A stretch of DNA of 64,000 bases from Hyalella azteca (GCF_000764305.2 NW_025942245.1:1-64000); one strand, 5' to 3'; numbered from the stretch's first letter, positions 13,101 through 26,060 are shown. Made by a program: numbers and translations. The notes: generated by a model from the sequence alone, not told the origin.

Positions 13101-16100
13101 TTAGGATTCGTAGAGCTGCAGCAGGACCGTCACCACCGTGAAGTGAAACTGCCCGTCCTGCGAAAAAAATAAACCTTTTAATTTTTGAAGTATGGAAAAG
13201 AATGTTGAAAAATCACTTAATACCAAACTGGGGTTTTATATGCAAAAATTTTAGTACTTCAATTAGAGTTCATGAGTCTAATTCCTTATATATTTAATTC
13301 TGTTTCCTTCAACTCTTTCACATTTGAAACTTTGCGAATACATTCTATATAAATTTGTCATGGTGATTCAATGTATGTATGGAATGAAGTACCTTTTTTT
13401 GCTGCTATGTTCCAGGAATAACCTAGACCGATGGGTTCAAAGAAACGTGATTCATTAATAACTCGATCCATGCCTGACCTCATCAAGGATTAATGCTTCA
13501 CTTACTTGCCTTTTTTCTATGCCGTTAAATTCTTGCCAAACTTGAATAATAAGCAGACTGATATGTGCTACTCAACTATTCAAGGGTACTTCAATTCCCT
13601 AAAATAGTTCATTTCTTCCGCTAACTATGGTTTCTTATTTCAATCATGCTATTCCTGGCATGATTCAATCATGTCAATGATTTGGTCAAGATTTTCATTT
13701 TTCAACGCCTACCAAGAAAGCGCCGGGCACGTTGAATATGACGAGTTGGCCAGCGGTCAAGTCAAAGCTCTTCATCGTCGTCATGCAGAACTTGTTCATC
13801 TGAAATATAAGTGCCAAAAATTTGCCTTTATCGTCGACACATGATGGAATTTGTAAGCTCGCTTGGCGAATTAGAAAACTTTAATAATTATGATGCAAGT
13901 CAATAATTACATCGTTCGTGTTTACTTATGTTATAAATAAGATTAATTATTTGTAATTGAATGAAAAAAGTTTTCGGTCGAGCGGCTTTCAATTTTCTTT
14001 AATCTGAATCACTCCTTGTGAGACGTGCCAGAAAATTATTATTTCGAAAGTTTGTTTTGTCTTCAAAAGTATTGTTATTTTTCTTTGACGAAATGTTGCC
14101 GATTTTAATGAAAATTAAATCACAAGATTTAGATCTATAATCCAATAAGCGTGGGACGTAACATAATATATATTAAGGAAGAAATACAACGAAAAATACA
14201 CATTATATAAGTTCATAATAATTTCATTGAAACGTCAAATCTAAGTTATCTTAACGACGTTTTCATCGAAATGATGGTATTTTTTTGGTAATTACTTTGC
14301 TCCTCAATTTTTGGTTGATTTTCCATTCAAGCTAACTAGTGATATAAGCAATACTATATTTATGCCCACCTCCATCGCGGTCTCCTCGTTAGAACTGGAA
14401 GCCATCTGAAGGATCTCCTGGGTAGCCATGACCTGTTGATATTTTGCAGACAGTTCATTAGTAAATACATTTATTCTGAGTAACTTTTTATACTCATAAT
14501 GCACGTGGAAAATAGTTAAACTGTCCACTGTCGACATTATTTTTCATTCCTGACCACGCATATATGATCAAATTAGGTGCAGTAGTCTCAGGCTGCAACA
14601 CCAGAATCAAAAGGCCAAGGATAGAAAAGATATGTAATCTGTGAATAACTGCATTTATAATTTTTCTATGAAACATTAAAAAGTGACAAGGTAAGTTTGA
14701 ATGCGTTCATATAATAGATTTCTACCGCGCCAGGACCAATTTATGGCGAGTGGAATTACAGAGATTAGATTTTCTTATCAAATGATACTCAACTACAGCA
14801 TAAGTTACTTTTTTTCATAAAATTCTCACCACTGTCGAGATATTCTGCCCGCGTATTGCATAGAAGACGAACGTTGCCATGTTGCAGCTAAGCAGGGGCA
14901 GGTACATGGACACGTTGGAGATGTGCATGTTATTGCTACGTGCGAACCAAAGTATGTTGGCGAGGCCGAAGATGCTGCCGATGAGCCTCTTTAGGTGACA
15001 CACCGCCAGCGACGCCTGCAGCAGCTCCTGCGCCATGGCCTCCTGCTTCCTGGGTTATAGCAAAATAAATTTTAACGCGCGTCTTATGGCGTTGAAAATT
15101 GTTTAAGGAGAGCGTCTACCCTAAAATTTATCTCGGCTATTTGCAGACGGATCACTCTGAAATTTGGTACACATATGTAAAATGGAAAAAACTCGCATTT
15201 TATTCGTGTGAGTTTTCGAAAAAATGAAAGCAAACGTGAAATTCCTAGAAAACGGCCAAGGAGGAGATAGGTTTGCCGTGAGAGAGGTTTTCATGTTTGC
15301 AAACTTTTCAGTAGAGGCTAAAAACCGCGGCGCGCTGTGTAAAGGCATGTAACGTTGCTTAGATACCGGAAGTAAGCGTTATTTCACTTCAAAGTCAGTC
15401 AGCGGTGCATGGGACGACTAAATCAACACCTTTCCGCATGATGGCTGAGTGGTAACTAAGCTGCAGGTCCAGTGATAACACATTTTATAGGGCTTGGCCG
15501 TAACTATCCCCATAGACTTTTGTGAAGGGACCCCACCACCCTCCCCCCTTTCGGGATCTCTCCTGAGCGCATAAATCAACGTACAGAGATGGTTCTAGTA
15601 CCGTTCGATGCGGCAGAAAATAAGCTTTAAGATGAGCATAAAAACCGGAGTAGCCAAAATTTCTATTTTTAGGGTAGACGCTCCCCTTAATGCTATAATT
15701 TTTTTTTGTCAAACTGATTAATTCGGCTCAACGTGAATTCAGCAAATAAATTAAAATTTTAACGCATAATTTGTGACGTTGACATTTTTTAACGTGATAA
15801 TATTTTCTTTTAATTTCTTGACAAAGAAATTATGTGTGGTATGGTCGCATTTGCATAATGCAATTTGTACACATTATGGTTAACAAAACTATTTGACGTT
15901 TACTTTATCGCAAGTATTAAATATGACGTTCGACTATAATCGTGTATAAATGTTAAACATATCGGTTGTTTCCCATGCTCTGTGCGGCTTTGCAATTTTT
16001 TTAACCAAATGTGGACCTAAAACAAAGTTTTACTGTTTCAGTCACTTTGTTCTGCATTGTGGTTGCTTCCATCACATATCAGCGAAATGATCATCGCTTA

Positions 16101-19100
16101 GCAGTGGCTTGATCGTGACGTTACAGTAACCTTATCATCACCTACTACTGACCTGGTCATGACGTTACAGCAACCTTGTCATCACCTATAACTGACCTGA
16201 TCATGACGTTACAGTAACCTTATCATCACCTATCACTGACCTGATCATGACGTTACAGTAACCTTATCATCACCTGTTACTGACCTGATCATGACGTTAC
16301 AGTAACCTTATCATCACCTATCACTGACCTGATCATGACGTTACAGTAACCTTATCATCACCTGTTACTGACCTGATCATGACGTAGTAGTGATGCAGGT
16401 CGGTGAGGGTGGTGACATCAGCGTGAGGCAGAGCAGACTTGAGCACGACATTATAGCGCGCCATGCGGTCACCGATGCTGCTCCCCAGCATCATGTACAG
16501 GAACGTCGTGAACTCCGACCTGAACTCCTGAATCTGAAATGCAAGTCCGCCAACTATTCATGCAAACTTTATAATTCTATTGAGTTATTAATCTGGTATA
16601 ACGCTGTTTAAAACCTTATAGCAATCTGCGGAACTGAAATTTATTCTTGTCACTATATCATTAAAACTCAATGGGAGAATATTTTGATATGGATTAGTGA
16701 TGATGAAGTGGCTGAGGCGATGTCTTCGCTCAGCTTCGGTCCAATGTGCTTGAAGTTTCAATGTAATTTTTTCGACCAAGATACGACTTAGCTGCTGGAG
16801 GAGTTTCATTGCATTGATAATTTTTATCTGAAAATTCTATTCTCAGAATGATCCATATTCTAAACTCAGCAATTGCCTTTTCCTGTAGGATTTAACCCCA
16901 GTTTGAAAAATTTTCAGGCGATTTTGCAAGAGAGGGATAACCAAGACTGCAAGCAAGACTGCAAAAACCAGCGTTTGGTGGTTTGGAATTTATATTCAAA
17001 ATTTCGTTCGAATATGTTCAGTAGTTTGGAAGAAATTCTTTAATCACTGCGAATTTCGGCCCGCATCGCCAAATAACTCCGGAATGATGGTGAAATTTAA
17101 AAGTTTTTCATCACCGTTTGGTCCTAATGAATACGTGTTCCAAGTTTTATCGAGCTGCTTTCATTAGTTTGGGAGTATTCCTTGGTCACTGAATTAGGAG
17201 ATTGGCCGTGAGACCGGCTGCGAGACCGGCCACGAATCCGGCCGTACATTTGTCCGAGCCGTCTTGAATTTCTAGTGCTGAAACAGTTAAAACTGTAAAA
17301 AATATTTTGGCTTACTAAATGGGGTTCTATTTGTGGAATACACACTTGTGTTTAACCTTCATCTTTTGTAATTGTAGCGTATTAAATATCAAGAAAGAGG
17401 CGTATGTTTTTATAGTCTGCCAGGGTGGAGGGGGCGCTAGAGATTCACTAGGGAGCCAAGGGGGGCGCCAACTGAAAAAGTTTGGGAACCACTGCTCTAC
17501 AAGAAGAACTCCTCTGATGCGTAGTTAAATCCCTTCAAATTAATGTATTGTATAAAAAATTATAAGTACTCGTTCGTAAATTCCTTTTATTCAATAGGTT
17601 CTAATATGTATTTTAGAATTATTTTATAACAGAACAAAATGAAACTAATATTGTTTATTTCCATAAATGTTCTCGAAATGCATTATTCTTCAAGAGACCT
17701 TTGACAATGTTTAAAATAATAAATACTCACCATTATCGTAAAGAGTGGGACGATTCCCATGTCGATGACGACTGGGATAGACGATAGCATCAAAGTAACG
17801 ATATTAGCCCATGCCAGGCGGTACAAGGAAACTGATAAGTTATACGGCATTTCGTCGAGGCCTTCGCAGACACACGACGATCCCCTAGAGGGGCTGATCT
17901 TCAAGACCGGATACAGCACAATCATGTCCAGCAAACTCTGCAGGTTTTTTATTTTCAGAATTGCCATCGTCGAAGTAGAAATTGAACCTGAGAAAATAAT
18001 TTAACTCGGATTATGCTCATTGTTCATTGTTTCACTCAATGAAAAATCCTTTGATATTCAATTCAAACAGTACCATGTCTGACTTTTTAAAAAAAAATTA
18101 TTATTCATAATAAATTATTCAAAACTTTTCCGGATGACAAACATTTTCTAGTTCAATTATGAAACGCTGCTCGGTCAACAGCTAGAGGCTGCAGGATTAA
18201 TTCAAAATTAATATAGATTAAAAAACTAAAATTTTACTCACCACAATACAGACCAATCACAATTGCGAAAGTGTATACTTGAGTCCCACTCAGGAAATAC
18301 GAGAACTTTCCTGAAAGTTCATTATAAATTTCATTATATCAGATCCTTCCATTTGCGTAATTCGTAACTTTGTAATAAAACTATGATTAATTATGACCCA
18401 GAATGGAATAATTCATATTAAAATAAATTCAGAACAAGTTTAATATGTCATAAGACGAATCAAATAACAAATTTTACAGCTGCTTTACGGTACAGTTTTT
18501 AACACCAGTCATTAAATGTGTGTTACACCATATAACTGAAATTTATATGCGAGAGTAAAAATATCGAGAACGTTAATTGATAGGAGACTGCAGTACTTTT
18601 ATATTTACTAAAATTACTACGAGGAGATAATTGATTCCTGCTAGTACAGTCCGTAGATTTTTACCCAACCAAATGCCCGTCAATAAATTATTATTGCTCA
18701 GTCTGTGCGCGTTATATTATTGATTCACGAACGACATTAAAATCGCGAAAGATCAAAACAAAGATAACAGTTCATGTTAGATAAGGATTAAATGCATACA
18801 AAGACGCACCCTGCAAATAAAGCGCGGCGTACAAACAGACAGTCGCGGCTTGGATCAATATGAAGTACAATGTGCTCCAGGATGAGCACAGCAGCTGTAC
18901 ACCTGCTCAATAAAATTCTGTTTATTACCGTTTATTTAATTTGGCACCGAATTGGCAATAAATGTTTTATAAATTATTATTAGAAATTTAATTTAGTGGA
19001 GATTTTGAAATGTTAGAATTTATATTTAAAATTTCCATCTTTCTTAAAGTGAAGAAAGAGTTTACTTCGCTCCGTACCTTTAATCTAGAAAGAAACGAGC

Positions 19101-20200
19101 CTTGATAGCCGCCGGTTTTGCCAGCGAATCTTGCCTCTATTAAATCATTAAATTTCCTCTTAAATCATCAACCTCCATCATTTGCATGCCATTCTCTTAT
19201 TATCTTCATTAGTCCAGTGTGTTCAAATTAAAATCTTAGTTGCTTCTCAGCAACTCTTATCAATTCCAATTAACCGCATGCGTTAAATTAAACAGTCACT
19301 GGACTAATCTCTCTTACTAACTTAAAATCGGCTCAATTACTTGGCTACAGCCTCTTAAATGGATTTTTCATTTAAGGTAATTATGATCTCATTTAACTAT
19401 TGAATTATTCTTGCCAATTGTAACTCGATTATTGCGCTAATTAGTTATTTATATTTCTTTGTAAGCAGCAATTTAAGAGTATTTTTCTTTCTACTTCAGA
19501 ACAAAACCGAGGCGACGGGGCATAACTTACGTGCGTTTCACGTATACTCCAACGACCCGGCAGCTTCCTCAATTTCTTTATATCGGAGACGGAACCAAGA
19601 CAACCTTGTCCACCGTTCAATTAATAACCAGAAACAAAGACTTCAAATTTGATCCTTGAACCTCGTTTAAATAAAATCTGAAGAAATTTCTACTGAGCTA
19701 CAGTTGTTTTTTAACCATTACCAATATTATAGAGATGAAGCTAAATTACTGCTAAAATATGTGGGATAAAATGAGTTATTTTCTGAACACAGAGCACGAA
19801 AAGTTACCAATCTTGTGCTTTGCACGTTCAAACGTGTTTTTAAGCTATTTATTTATTTTATTTTATATTATGTAATTCTACGCCCATGTTAAATATTAAA
19901 ATATATTAATTGAATAATAATAATTACAAATAAATATAAAATACTTCTATCCAGCATCACATACAGTTATATTGCTATATTAGGGACATCCTTGCCATTA
20001 ATAATATAAGTGAACTGACGGAGCAGGTGGTGAGGCGCTAGGTAGAGACGCGTGTAGCGCCGATGCACGCCGTCTCGCGTCAAGATGGCCTGCGCTCGGC
20101 GACTCGAGGTCCTCTTTATCGCAGGCACGTAAGGCAACATACCCAGTATGAAGGCTAGCCATATATAGCGATGTAATCTTACTGCTATTTCATTGTTCAT
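13101..20200 (-). CDS. Gustatory-receptor-family (GR-like) seven-TM chemoreceptor, 9 exons
   Basis: A predicted ligand-gated chemoreceptor channel of the arthropod GR superfamily, acting in the plasma membrane of sensory or other cells. I built it from exons 19996-20200, 18810-18902, 18242-18310, 17731-17987, 16373-16533, 14830-15049, 14370-14432, 13713-13799 and 13101-13157 (1212 nt, 403 residues). All introns end in AG. Eight begin with GT; intron 1 needs a GC donor (tg|gcaagg). Phases are 1,1,1,0,2,0,0,0, and phase-0 introns near the 3' end are usual for GR genes. Seen: an N-terminal hydrophobic segment (FILGMLPYVP), hydrophobic helices near 73-97, 102-122 and 177-208, a family-like block HLKRLIGSIFGLANILWF before the sixth helix, and the end TVVTVLLQL (392-400), matching TYhhhhhQF with V and L at the two aromatic positions. 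The start ATG has an in-frame stop 15 nt upstream. An extra exon in intron 1 cannot be excluded. Ligand unknown. Confidence 0.9.
15102..15690. mobile_element. TTAA-flanked MITE in receptor intron 5
   Basis: The element is bounded by TTAA on both sides (15102-15105 and 15687-15690). Terminal inverted repeats are about 18-20 bp: GGAGAGCGTCTACCCTAAAA on the left and the complement of GGGGAGCGTCTACCCTAAAA on the right. TTAA target sites are typical of piggyBac-type transposition, but no transposase is encoded (589 bp), so it is non-autonomous. A truncated relative lies at about 31330-32082. Confidence 0.85.
16099..16383. repeat. 44-bp minisatellite containing copies of the exon-5 splice donor
   Basis: The word tgacg recurs at 16116, 16160, 16204, 16248, 16292, 16336 and 16380, exactly 44 bp apart. 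On the gene's strand each well-kept unit contains CAG|GTCAGT, identical to the donor used at the end of receptor exon 5 (16373). The rightmost unit includes the last 11 nt of that exon. Six units keep the CAGGTCAGT word. Confidence 0.92.
16985..17260. repeat. Dispersed repeat, copy A (receptor intron 4)
   Basis: Read on the minus strand this stretch aligns along its length with 25797-26060 on the plus strand: 'cggacaa.t.tacgg', 'tcaaggaatat.tcccaaac', 'acgtattcattaggacc' and 'gaatttctt..aactactgaac' in the same order. No coding frame is shared, so it is an interspersed repeat of unknown class. It lies within a receptor intron. Confidence 0.7.
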
Positions 20201-22080
20201 TTGTATGGCTAGAATTTATCACTCCCTGAATGTTGGTGTACTGATTTATTAGTGTTTTTTCTATTGTTTACGTCAAGTGTTTCTCTGAAAAGAAGTAAAA
20301 CTAAAAGTAGGCATGTGAAATGAAAAGTGTAAGGTACTTGTAACATGCAATATTCATGCGATTCAGAACTTTTTTCATAAAAACTTCTTATTTCGTATGT
20401 TTTTCGGCAGATGGTGTTAAAATATATCCTACTGCGAGAGTATTAAATGAGAACACTAAATTTAGAATTATGCTATCAAATGATGCAGCAGTCGTTTTTA
20501 TAGATATGATGTCGGTTCCAAGCAAGCTTCTTTATAAAAAAATATTTGCCCAATGACACATAATTCTTAATAGAATTTCAGCTTAGTAATAAAACCATTC
20601 AGTAATGAACTCGGTAGCAAAAGCATAGGGAATTGAAATAGAATCTAAAGTTTTTTAAAATTTCTTCTTTTTGTTCGCTCTCCTAAAACTTTGATTTTCA
20701 AATTTGACAGTCTTGCAATATATATATATAATCGTTTTCCAAAGTCAACAACAATGTCGCACTTACCGATATTTAGAAAACAACAAATTCCTATAGCACT
20801 CTCACACAGAATCATTTTGAGTGCATGACAAATTCGAGGGAAACGTGCAGTTTTGGGGCCAGTGTCCCGAAATTGAAAAAATCAATAGAGCGGCATACAT
20901 CGATATATATATGGTTACAATGAAAGGTATCCCTAGATCTATATGTATATCTAAATTAAGATGGAGAAATTCCTGTGAAAATACCAAATACCTCTCTATA
21001 TATTCATGAATTTTCAAGTATCCAAAGATCGAGCAAAATGAGATTGCGATGAAATTACTTGAAATAATCGATGTATGCACTTCGTATGTTCATAGTATGG
21101 CAAATATTTTTGTCGTTTTATGATAGTTTTGCCAGTTTATTATATTCACTAATATAAGAAGCTAGATAGTTATTTTCAGAATTCCAACTATTTTACTGAT
21201 ACTTCTATTTTGTGGAAATAAATGTTTAAACTGGGGATAGTCAACAAATTTTGTTCCATAATTTACGTTTGATATTTTTCGAAAAAATGTCAAATAATTA
21301 GTAGCGTTCATAGATTATTTAAAGTGTATCATATTAAAGTAGATAAAAATTACACATGTTTAGAGAGCAGCATCACAAAATTTAAATAATGTATCAATGC
21401 GGAGACGTCTTGCCCGAGCACTGCCTTCTTGCTAGTTTTCTATACAGTGTTCAGCTAAACCATGTGCAACAAGCTTAAATACAAAGTAAAAAATTACATC
21501 GATTAATTTTGACCGTGAATTTAAATATTTCACTCGTGATGAGGACTGCATCAATGAAACACACTTCTTGGCGCCTTGCTAGGAAGTGTTCGTCGAGTCC
21601 ACGGATAAGTTTACACTTACAAACGAGGCACACTCTCAAGGTCAGACTTACTGCGCCATGAATAATTGATTAAATTTGTTCAGTGTCCTTTGTTTCAGGT
21701 AATTGTTCTTTGAACAGAACAAGATGACGGAATTGTGCTCACAAAGAAATAAATTTTGATAATTTATCCAGCAATAGAATAAAGAACAACGACATGATAT
21801 TAAGATGCATATTCCCAAATGTGCAAAATAAAACACTTGAAAGTAAGAGGATTTCTAAAATATTGGGATGAATGTCATAGTAATCATTCTACTGAAGCGA
21901 TGCGATGGAGCTGGTCTCCTGAACTTTTTCATTCAAATTTGTCTAATTTTCGTATATTTATCTCATAATTAAATACATCAGATATTTAGGGACATGAATA
22001 TTTACGACTATCATTCGAGACTTTGACAATCGACGTTCCTTTACAAGAACAGTTAATAAGGCTGCAAGAGTGAAAACTTT
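20201..22080. other. Upstream of receptor gene; no feature recognised
   Basis: This should hold the promoter and any 5' non-coding exon of the receptor on the minus strand. I cannot identify a TATA box or initiator with confidence. The rest is AT-rich sequence without a supported gene. Confidence 0.4.
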
Positions 22081-23005
22081 AAATGCTGTGAAAATTTTTT
22101 TTTAATATTTTAGATACGCAAATTTCTCCAAAAGGCACATTAAATTAGCTCGAAATTTACAGAAAAAAATGCTCTTTTAAAATAAATTAATTATGTATTT
22201 ATAATTTTCATTTTTATATTTTCAACACGTAAATTTCGCCATATAACGCACATTAATTTAGCTTCAAAATTTAGGAAAAAATAATCTTTAAGTATATTCA
22301 CTATATATTTTTTATTTTATATCAAACACCGAGATTTACAAAAAAATAAATTATATCAAAATTTAGAGGAAAGAAATGTTTGGCCCTTTTTGAGCCAAGT
22401 AACCATGTATTTTTAATTTTTTTATATTTTTAACACATAAATTTAGCCATAGCGTACATTAGTTTGGCTTAAAATTTAGAGAACAGAATTTAATTTTTAA
22501 GTAAGTAGACTATGTATTTTTAATTCTGATTTCAAAATTATTAACTTGTAAATTTTTCCAAAACACATATTAAATAGATAACAATTTGGAGAATAGAATG
22601 CCCTTTTTAAGTGAATTGACTATGTATATTTAATTATGATATTTTTATCACGTAAATATATTCAAAACGTGCATTACTTTAGCTCAAAATTTTGAGAAAA
22701 GAATGCTCTTTTTAAGAAAATTAACAATGCATTTTTAATTTTAATATTCTAACAATTAAACTTAGCCAAAACGCACTTTATTTTAGCTCAAAATACACAG
22801 AAAATAATGTAGTTTTTAAGTAAATTGACTACGTATTCTAAATTTTGATATTAATATTTTTAAAAAGCATATTTAGCGAAAACGCTCAACATTTTAGCTC
22901 AAAATTTGTAGAAAATAATGCTCTTATTTATTAAATTGTCTGTGTATTTTCAATTTAGTACTTTAACACGTAAATTTAGCCAAAACGCACATTATTTAGC
23001 TGCGG
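22081..23005. repeat. AT-rich satellite, unit about 105-110 bp, 8-9 degenerate copies
   Basis: A phrase like 'cgtaaatttagccaaaacgcacatta.tttagctcaaaattt.gagaaaataatgctctttttaag.aaattgac.atgtattttaattt' repeats with starts near 22229, 22437, 22547, 22651, 22753, 22865 and 22969. Spacing is mostly 102-112 bp, with a double step between the first two. Copies differ by many substitutions, so the array is old. It ends abruptly at the GC-richer sequence after 23005. Confidence 0.85.
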
Positions 23006-24918
23006 GAGTCAGTATCTTTCTATTCCCGCTCCTCAAAACCAGAAACTCTACGCAGTGCCATCGCCTTGTGCTGGATCACTTCACTGTGCGACGTTCCGAT
23101 GATAAGCACGAGCCGACTGATGTTCCGATGGAATTTAACAACAAATTCCTGTAGAAATAACCCTACCATCCCCTCGTTATTCCCGCGACTCATCGACTGA
23201 ACTTGGCCCCAGTGAAAACAAAAACTTCGGGCTCAACTTCACCACTGGAACTTGAAAATGAAGCGCTGTCTTCGTGTACGAGCGTGAGTGGTGAAGCACG
23301 TCGTGGAAGCCAGACCGCCCTTGCCGTTTACAGAAGAACCGCATAAAGAATAATTTCCCAACCATCCTTGCAATAGCTTAAGTGGAAATAGTTCAGGTAA
23401 GAAGGCTGCAAGTGGAAGTTCCTCAGAACCTGAGATTAGAGTTTGCTTCAAGTTCAAGTGAAACTTACTCTCGAGGATGCGGAAATTCTTTCTGTGTACA
23501 CTTAGCGATAAATTGCGAAGTTTTCTGTCAAAGTTTCCTAAGATGTTTCTCCTCAACGTTTCCCTCGTTCATAAGTACGGTAGTTGGCGCCTCGAAGTAG
23601 TTGTCACGATATTTTCTTGTAGTTCCTCCTAATTGTATTCATTTAACTTAATGATGTTTGCATAGGCAATAGACGTTTCTTCTGGAAATTTTCGCTCCAT
23701 GTTAAAATTTTCGCGCCCTGCAGGAAGTCGCGAGTCTAGTATTGGTGGCGGTCATATCTGTGTGAATTTGAAGTATAAAATGAAAGTTTGCTTAAACTCG
23801 CTTTAAATAATTTAAATTGAGTTTTGCGTTGCCCTTCAACCCTTGCAAACGTCCATTTAGATGCAGCAAGCCAGCTTGTCGTGTGCTAGCTATTCAGTTG
23901 TAGCGGTATCGCTTCAAGCGTTCGACAACGTCAAGTTATCAGGTCTTCCTGTCACAACTTATACAATATGAAACAGCTTATGAAATATGAAACGGCTTTT
24001 GAAACAATATGAATAATTCTTGAAATATGAAGCGTATCAAATTCGAAACTCAAGGAAATAAATGTATGATCATCAGACTAATTAATTTCTTCTTATAAAC
24101 CTCACATGCACGATGATATGAGATGATATGAAATGAGAGTTCGTGGTAGAGATTCTTTCATTATGAAAACACAGATTCATTCTGAAGTATGAACATTGCA
24201 TGTTTAAACTTCTTGATTGATAAAATCGGCATTTTTTACTCGGTAGGAATTTAAGTTGAAAAAAATTCGATGTAATAGCGCTAAGAACCTGCAGGGACAG
24301 CAACGTGAGCATTATAACCTATACTTATTACTACAGGTTGATCTTTTGGCTACATATAGGAGCGTGATGAACTCCTTACTTTGTACCTCGAGTGTGAGTT
24401 CTTATTGCGCAGTGTTAGCTTTTTGGGAATTCTTCACCGAAACTGATGAAGTTGCATTTGTTTTTTTCTGAAACGAAATCTCTTATATAATAATAATTAA
24501 TGTGTTATTGGTTTGGTTGAGTGGATGAGGTGGGTTTGGTTAGATAAATCGCTTAGAATTAGATTATGCTATTTATTTTGGGTAAGGTAATGAGGGATAG
24601 ATTTTTATGAATCAACACCTCGGAGAACTGAGGTTATAATACGTAGCAGCAAAAGGTGGATCTTTACCATACTAAGTATATTTATAATATAATATCTGCG
24701 CTACGATAGAAATGCTGTTTAGTTAAGCCAGCAAAGTTTTGTCTCTCCCTGGTTCTTTGCATCATCTTATAATTGCTAGATTAATAAAAACACTTAGACA
24801 TTATTTAACATTTCACGTATTACACCATGTCAAATGATTAAACTAATAAATATCTTGTACGTAGCAACTAGCAAGTATCTTGTAGATGTCAGCAAAGTTG
24901 GAGGGCCCGAGCTAGCTC
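23006..24918. other. No feature recognised
   Basis: Composition is more balanced at 23.0-23.7 kb, but overlapping short frames on both strands (23177-23600) show no family motif and no consistent exon structure. Confidence 0.4.
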
Positions 24919-25187
24919 CCTAGTAACAATTTTCAGAAGGGCCCATGTTGGTCCCAAGTGGCATGACAATATTGGCCACATGTGAAAATGCCATATGGCA
25001 GCCCCATGGTTTTTGTGAAAATTCTGCCCAGCTAGGCCACGTAGAAATCACATGATTTCTACATAGGGCCAATATACCTCATACATGGTAAAGCAATGCG
25101 GACCCCATATGTTGGAACCATAATGCCACCTCTTTTCCACATTGTCGCATGGGCCCGACATGGGCCCATTGTAGAATTGTTACTAGG
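24919..25187. mobile_element. Palindromic MITE, 269 bp
   Basis: Terminal inverted repeats of about 32 bp with mismatches: CCTAGTAACAATT followed by gggcccatg on the left, and the complement on the right ending TTGTTACTAGG at 25187. Internal words 'gggcccatg' and 'catatggcagccccatgg' add further self-complementarity. No protein is encoded. A target duplication was not clear. Confidence 0.8.
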
Positions 25188-25796
25188 TATATGGTCAGCC
25201 TAACTCCCCTGAGCGACCATCACGATGTTTAGAACGCCTGCTCAACGCATTTGGATCAAATATGATAGATTATGAGAGGAAGTCGTAAATAAGGCAATCA
25301 ATGACGTAATTAATGTTTCTTGCTGATGGCGTTGAGACCTAGCCATAGGGCTCAAGGACTGGAGTGGAAAGACAAGCTGTCAAGTCGGCGCGTATTTGGG
25401 CAGATTTATTGACTATTGCTTTTGAACTGAGACGATCGAATGCACTGCTAACGTTGCACGGCAACGATCTGACGTACGGTGTTTGTACCAAGAATGGTAT
25501 TTTGAGCCTGAAAAAGAATTACTCTCATGCATTGTTTTTTCACTGTACTTTTTTAGAACCACTCAACGTGTTTATATACCGACCTTTTCTGAAGATGTGC
25601 TATGCTGTAGCATTTTAGCTACTGAACATTTTATGCGAGAGTTTCCTACTCTCCTTGCTGACATATACAGTTCAGCCTCTAGAGTAATTCTGGTGCAGAC
25701 ATTACTAGAAGCATAGAGAAACTTGCAGAATATGTTCAATGTAGGTTGTTCGTGAAATGTAACTACAACATCACAGATGATCTGTTCAGCATGTCA
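25188..25796 (+). other. Unassigned stretch with two overlapping open frames
   Basis: Plus-strand frames at 25364-25618 and 25483-25716 are open and of balanced composition, but I recognise no domain and see no splice context. Decayed coding sequence or chance are both possible. Confidence 0.25.
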
Positions 25797-26060
25797 CGGA
25801 CAATTTTACGGTCGGACTCGCGTCGGGTCTCCGAATTCAATGATCAAGGAATATCTCCCAAACTAAAGAACGCAGCTTGAAACTTGGTGGTAGTACGTAT
25901 TCATTAGGACCTAACGATGATGTTTAGCTCGTGAGAATTTTTGGACTTTCCCCTTCATTCGTGAGATGGCGATAATAGCCTAAATTCGCAATGGTCAAGG
26001 AATTTCTTAACTACTGAACAGATTTGAACTACTGAACATTGTATAAAAATACCTAACCTT
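25797..26060. repeat. Dispersed repeat, copy B
   Basis: This is the inverted-orientation relative of the repeat at 16985-17260. Its first 40 bases (cggacaattttacggtcgga) are also shared with 4975-5015. Class unknown. Confidence 0.7.

Noticed and set aside
23177..23600. Overlapping frames of 60-105 residues on both strands
   Set aside because: Both strands are equally open and neither shows motifs; a composition effect is more likely.
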